Shown here one piece after another: positions 63,713 to 64,000 of a stretch of 64,000 nucleotides of DNA. Numbering within the stretch: position 1 is the first letter of the stretch; every line of letters begins with the position of its first letter. Where the stretch lies: contig JAFKLY010000002.1 in the NCBI GenBank assembly GCA_017304655.1, positions 558,001 to 622,000 on the forward strand, given 5' to 3'. Below the pieces are notes generated by a model. That model had not been told where the DNA came from. It saw only the letters and a list, made by a program, of their open reading frames with translations, and did no database searches. Position numbers and translations under genes: made by a program. This stretch comes from Sphingomonas sp. (GTDB taxonomy: Bacteria > Pseudomonadota > Alphaproteobacteria > Sphingomonadales > Sphingomonadaceae).

Positions 63713-64000
63713 ATGCGTTCTTTCCTGCTTGCCACCACCTGCTCCCTCGCGCTTGCCGGCGCGGCGCAGGCCGAAACCTCGGTCTCGACGAAGCAGACCA
63801 GCCCGATCCGCACCGGCACGATCGCCAATGGCGCGGCCGATGACATCAAGATCACCTCCGCCGGCTCTGTGGAGCTGACCACTGGCGGCGCCGCGGTCAC
63901 CATCAACACCAATCACAAGGTGACCAACGAAGGGACCATCCAGGTCAGCAACGCGAACAATGCTGCCGGCATCTTCGCGCTCGCCGGCACCTCCGGCAGC
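63713..64000 (+). CDS. N-terminus of a second autotransporter (runs off the window)
   Basis: The first 96 codons of a gene cut by the right edge. A signal peptide ends near residue 20 (AGAAQA), followed by a Ser/Thr/Gly-rich passenger with VTNEGTIQVSNANNAAGI, closely parallel to VSNAGKLTLGSANGTTGI of the autotransporter at 38677-41802. GGAG lies 6 bases before the ATG. The two genes are paralogues in opposite orientation about 22 kb apart. Confidence 0.75.
   Translation, partial: MRSFLLATTCSLALAGAAQAETSVSTKQTSPIRTGTIANGAADDIKITSAGSVELTTGGAAVTINTNHKVTNEGTIQVSNANNAAGIFALAGTSGS

Noticed and set aside
1..64000. CRISPR arrays, tRNA or rRNA genes, complete insertion sequences, prophage genes
   Set aside because: No regularly spaced direct repeats, cloverleaf genes with CCA-type ends, transposase motifs or phage structural genes were recognised.

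Overview
The window looks like a chromosomal segment of a sphingomonad-type alphaproteobacterium (Sphingobium/Novosphingobium/Sphingomonas). This is inferred from the very high GC coding sequence, four TonB-dependent receptors of sphingomonad style, a lignostilbene-dioxygenase-type enzyme, an ScfR-type propionate regulator and many short palindromic repeats. No rRNA, tRNA, CRISPR array or complete insertion sequence was recognised. Almost every gene is intact; the last gene runs off the right edge.

Layout. 1-12.2 kb: a first TonB receptor, then a putative organophosphorus-scavenging block. It holds a NagD-like HAD phosphatase facing an RpiR regulator and, divergent from the regulator, a TonB receptor followed by a PhnD-PhnC-PhnE type ABC importer and a Tat-exported phosphocholine-type phospholipase C. 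Two related inverted repeats sit between regulator and receptor. 12.2-23.5 kb: an eight-gene leucine/branched-chain operon on the minus strand (bkdA1-bkdA2-E2, isovaleryl-CoA dehydrogenase, both methylcrotonyl-CoA carboxylase subunits, a MaoC hydratase and a CitE-type lyase), with a divergent Lrp-type regulator and a thiolase. The MaoC+CitE pair replaces the LiuC/LiuE enzymes of the textbook pathway, as in the Mycobacterium tuberculosis Rv2495c-Rv2502c cluster. 23.5-31.5 kb: queH, a YdeI-like protein, the methylcitrate cycle prpDCB with its divergent ScfR/PrpR regulator, and a PrpF-family isomerase.

31.5-38.5 kb: an aromatic/phenylpropanoid segment: AAHS-type MFS transporter, VAO/4-cresol-dehydrogenase-type flavoprotein coupled to a cytochrome c and a small Tat protein of unknown function, a LacI regulator and a lignostilbene-type dioxygenase. 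38.7-45.2 kb: a large autotransporter, an ECF sigma factor with its probable anti-sigma partner, and a SorA/SorB-like molybdoenzyme-cytochrome pair. 45.4-49.1 kb: a copper-handling cluster (DUF2946, PCuAC, SCO1, TonB receptor). 49.7-59.7 kb: a TonB receptor with a secreted alpha/beta hydrolase, a COG2509-like flavoprotein, a DUF1501/DUF1800 pair, a GFA-family protein and a cytochrome c. 59.7-62.3 kb is less GC-rich, gene-poor and accessory-looking; it carries a membrane protein of unknown function, a 46-residue lysine-rich mini-gene and the second copy of a dispersed repeat. A VOC protein and the start of a second autotransporter close the window.

Taken together the segment encodes import, capture and breakdown of organic phosphorus compounds, branched-chain amino acids, propionate and lignin-type phenolics. 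The least described units are the RpiR-PhnDCE-phospholipase block and the three-gene flavocytochrome operon with its unknown Tat protein. All functions are read from sequence motifs and context; no database search was possible.
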